Below, one piece after another: positions 63,231 to 64,000 of a stretch of DNA of 64,000 nucleotides. Source of the stretch: Catellatospora citrea (GTDB lineage Bacteria > Actinomycetota > Actinomycetes > Mycobacteriales > Micromonosporaceae); assembly GCF_003610235.1 (NCBI RefSeq), contig NZ_RAPR01000001.1, forward strand, positions 496,001-560,000, given 5' to 3'. A program made the position numbers and the translations under genes. The notes below the pieces were generated by a model, which made no database searches, had not been told where the DNA came from, and saw only the letters and a program-made list of their open reading frames with translations. Each line of letters starts with the position of its first letter. Within the stretch, counting starts at the first letter, position 1.

Positions 63231-63316
63231 AACGCGCCGGCGGCCCCGCGCTGCGACGATACCCGCACGGATCAGCAGGCGACCGGCCCAGCCGGGCAGC
63301 CAGCGGGGAGGCAGTT

Positions 63317-64000
63317 GTGCAGACGATCAGTATGTTCGGGCCCATGGTCGCCACCGGCGTCGACCTCACCGAGATCGACGCACCACCCCGGCGGGTCCGG
63401 GCGATCCTGGCCATGCTCCTCCTCGAACCGCGGCGCAGCGTGCTACGCCAGCGCATCGGCGACGAACTGTGGGGTGACCGCCCCCCGCCCTCGGCCGCGG
63501 GCAACCTGCGCAACCACCTGGCCACGCTGCGCCAGTGGCTCAACGTGCGCCTGCGGCTCGCCCCGCAGCTGACCACGCAGGGCGAGGTGGTCTCGCTGCG
63601 GCTGTCCGCCGACGTCGGCTTCGACCTGGACGAGTTCCGGACCGCGCTCGACGCCGGGCGCAACGCTCGGGGCGTGGACCCGCACGAGGCCGAGCGCTGC
63701 CTGGACCGCGCGATCGGGGTCCGGCGCGGGCGGCCGTTCCAGGACATCCCGTGCGGCCCGGTGCTGTCGGCGACGGGGGTGCTGCTGGACTCGCTATGGC
63801 AGGCGGCGGTCGAGGAGCACGCGGGTCTGCTGCTGTGGCTCGGCAGGCACGAGCAGGCAAGGGAGAGGCTGCAGTTCTTCGTCGCCGAGCACCCGACCCG
63901 TGAGCGCGCCTGGACGGTGCTGATGGCGGCCTGCCAGGCGAGCGCCGACACGGCCGGCGGCCTGGCGGCATACCGGGCCGCTCGGGCCGCGCTGAACGAC
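63317..64000 (+). CDS. SARP-type transcription activator (3' end outside window)
   Basis: The GTG at 63317 has GGGGAGG five bases upstream. Visible residues 1-228 comprise an OmpR-like winged-helix DNA-binding domain (about 1-95; RRVRAILAMLLLEPRRSVLRQRIGDELWGDRPPPSAAGNLRNHLATLR) and the start of a bacterial transcriptional activation domain (from about 100; FDLDEFRTALDAGRN, then helical repeats). SARPs activate antibiotic clusters in actinomycetes. The short first strand (TISMFGPM) is normal for the family. It runs past the window end, so whether it carries an NB-ARC extension is unknown. Confidence 0.88.
   Translation, partial: MQTISMFGPMVATGVDLTEIDAPPRRVRAILAMLLLEPRRSVLRQRIGDELWGDRPPPSAAGNLRNHLATLRQWLNVRLRLAPQLTTQGEVVSLRLSADVGFDLDEFRTALDAGRNARGVDPHEAERCLDRAIGVRRGRPFQDIPCGPVLSATGVLLDSLWQAAVEEHAGLLLWLGRHEQARERLQFFVAEHPTRERAWTVLMAACQASADTAGGLAAYRAARAALND

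Overview
The window is very high-GC, gene-dense DNA with GTG/TTG starts, strong GGAGG ribosome sites, Ser/Thr-poor Ala/Pro/Arg-rich proteins, NarL/LuxR two-component systems, a SARP regulator, STAND-TPR proteins, F420-type enzymes and giant secreted Rhs/LamG proteins. This points to a filamentous actinomycete; the protein style fits Micromonosporaceae best (inference, not proven). No rRNA, tRNA, CRISPR array, insertion sequence or phage module was seen.

Layout. 1-5 kb: the 3' end of a large coiled-coil protein, a companion protein of unknown function, a LuxR-type regulator whose receiver lacks the phospho-acceptor Asp, and a small MafI-like immunity candidate. 5.2-9.4 kb: a CBS-pair protein whose stop overlaps the proposed start of a 1260-residue fusion of FHA, indoleamine 2,3-dioxygenase (IDO)-like, ferredoxin/P450-reductase-like and cytochrome b5-like domains. 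It looks like a self-sufficient haem dioxygenase carrying its own electron-transfer chain and is the most unusual object here. 9.5-12.6 kb: a divergent sensor kinase / response regulator pair. 12.7-18.8 kb: secreted enzymes (M4 metallopeptidase, small secreted protein, GH27 alpha-galactosidase with ricin lectin). 18.9-25 kb: housekeeping or redox genes (cyclase, HNH-like protein, alpha/beta hydrolase, PPOX protein, glutaredoxin-thioredoxin reductase fusion, a leaderless membrane protein / XRE regulator pair). 25-33 kb: secreted trypsin-like protease, HEAT-repeat protein with a 21-bp in-frame minisatellite, membrane proteins, a pentapeptide-repeat protein, a Ddn-like F420 enzyme and a HEPN-domain protein.

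33.2-38.1 kb is a tight four-gene operon of unknown function: a membrane-anchored protein, an 854-residue protein with PDPP repeats and an HNH-like region, a second Pro-rich protein with PPGPD motifs, and a membrane protein. 38.2-41.3 kb is a GH38 alpha-mannosidase. 41.5-59.0 kb on the minus strand holds two giant paralogous Rhs proteins with unrelated C-terminal tips, followed by a LamG/P-domain protein whose start overlaps the upstream Rhs stop. 59.3-64 kb has a hypothetical gene, a STAND-NTPase/TPR regulator and the start of a SARP-type activator cut by the window edge.

Working together: 5219-9437 reads as one translationally coupled unit (ligand sensing, phospho-peptide recognition, haem oxygenation with reductase). 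33243-38097 reads as one membrane-associated complex. 58997 to 41505 reads as a secreted surface-protein cluster with an internal terminator after the first Rhs gene. The remaining genes are mostly single units separated by recognisable hairpins.
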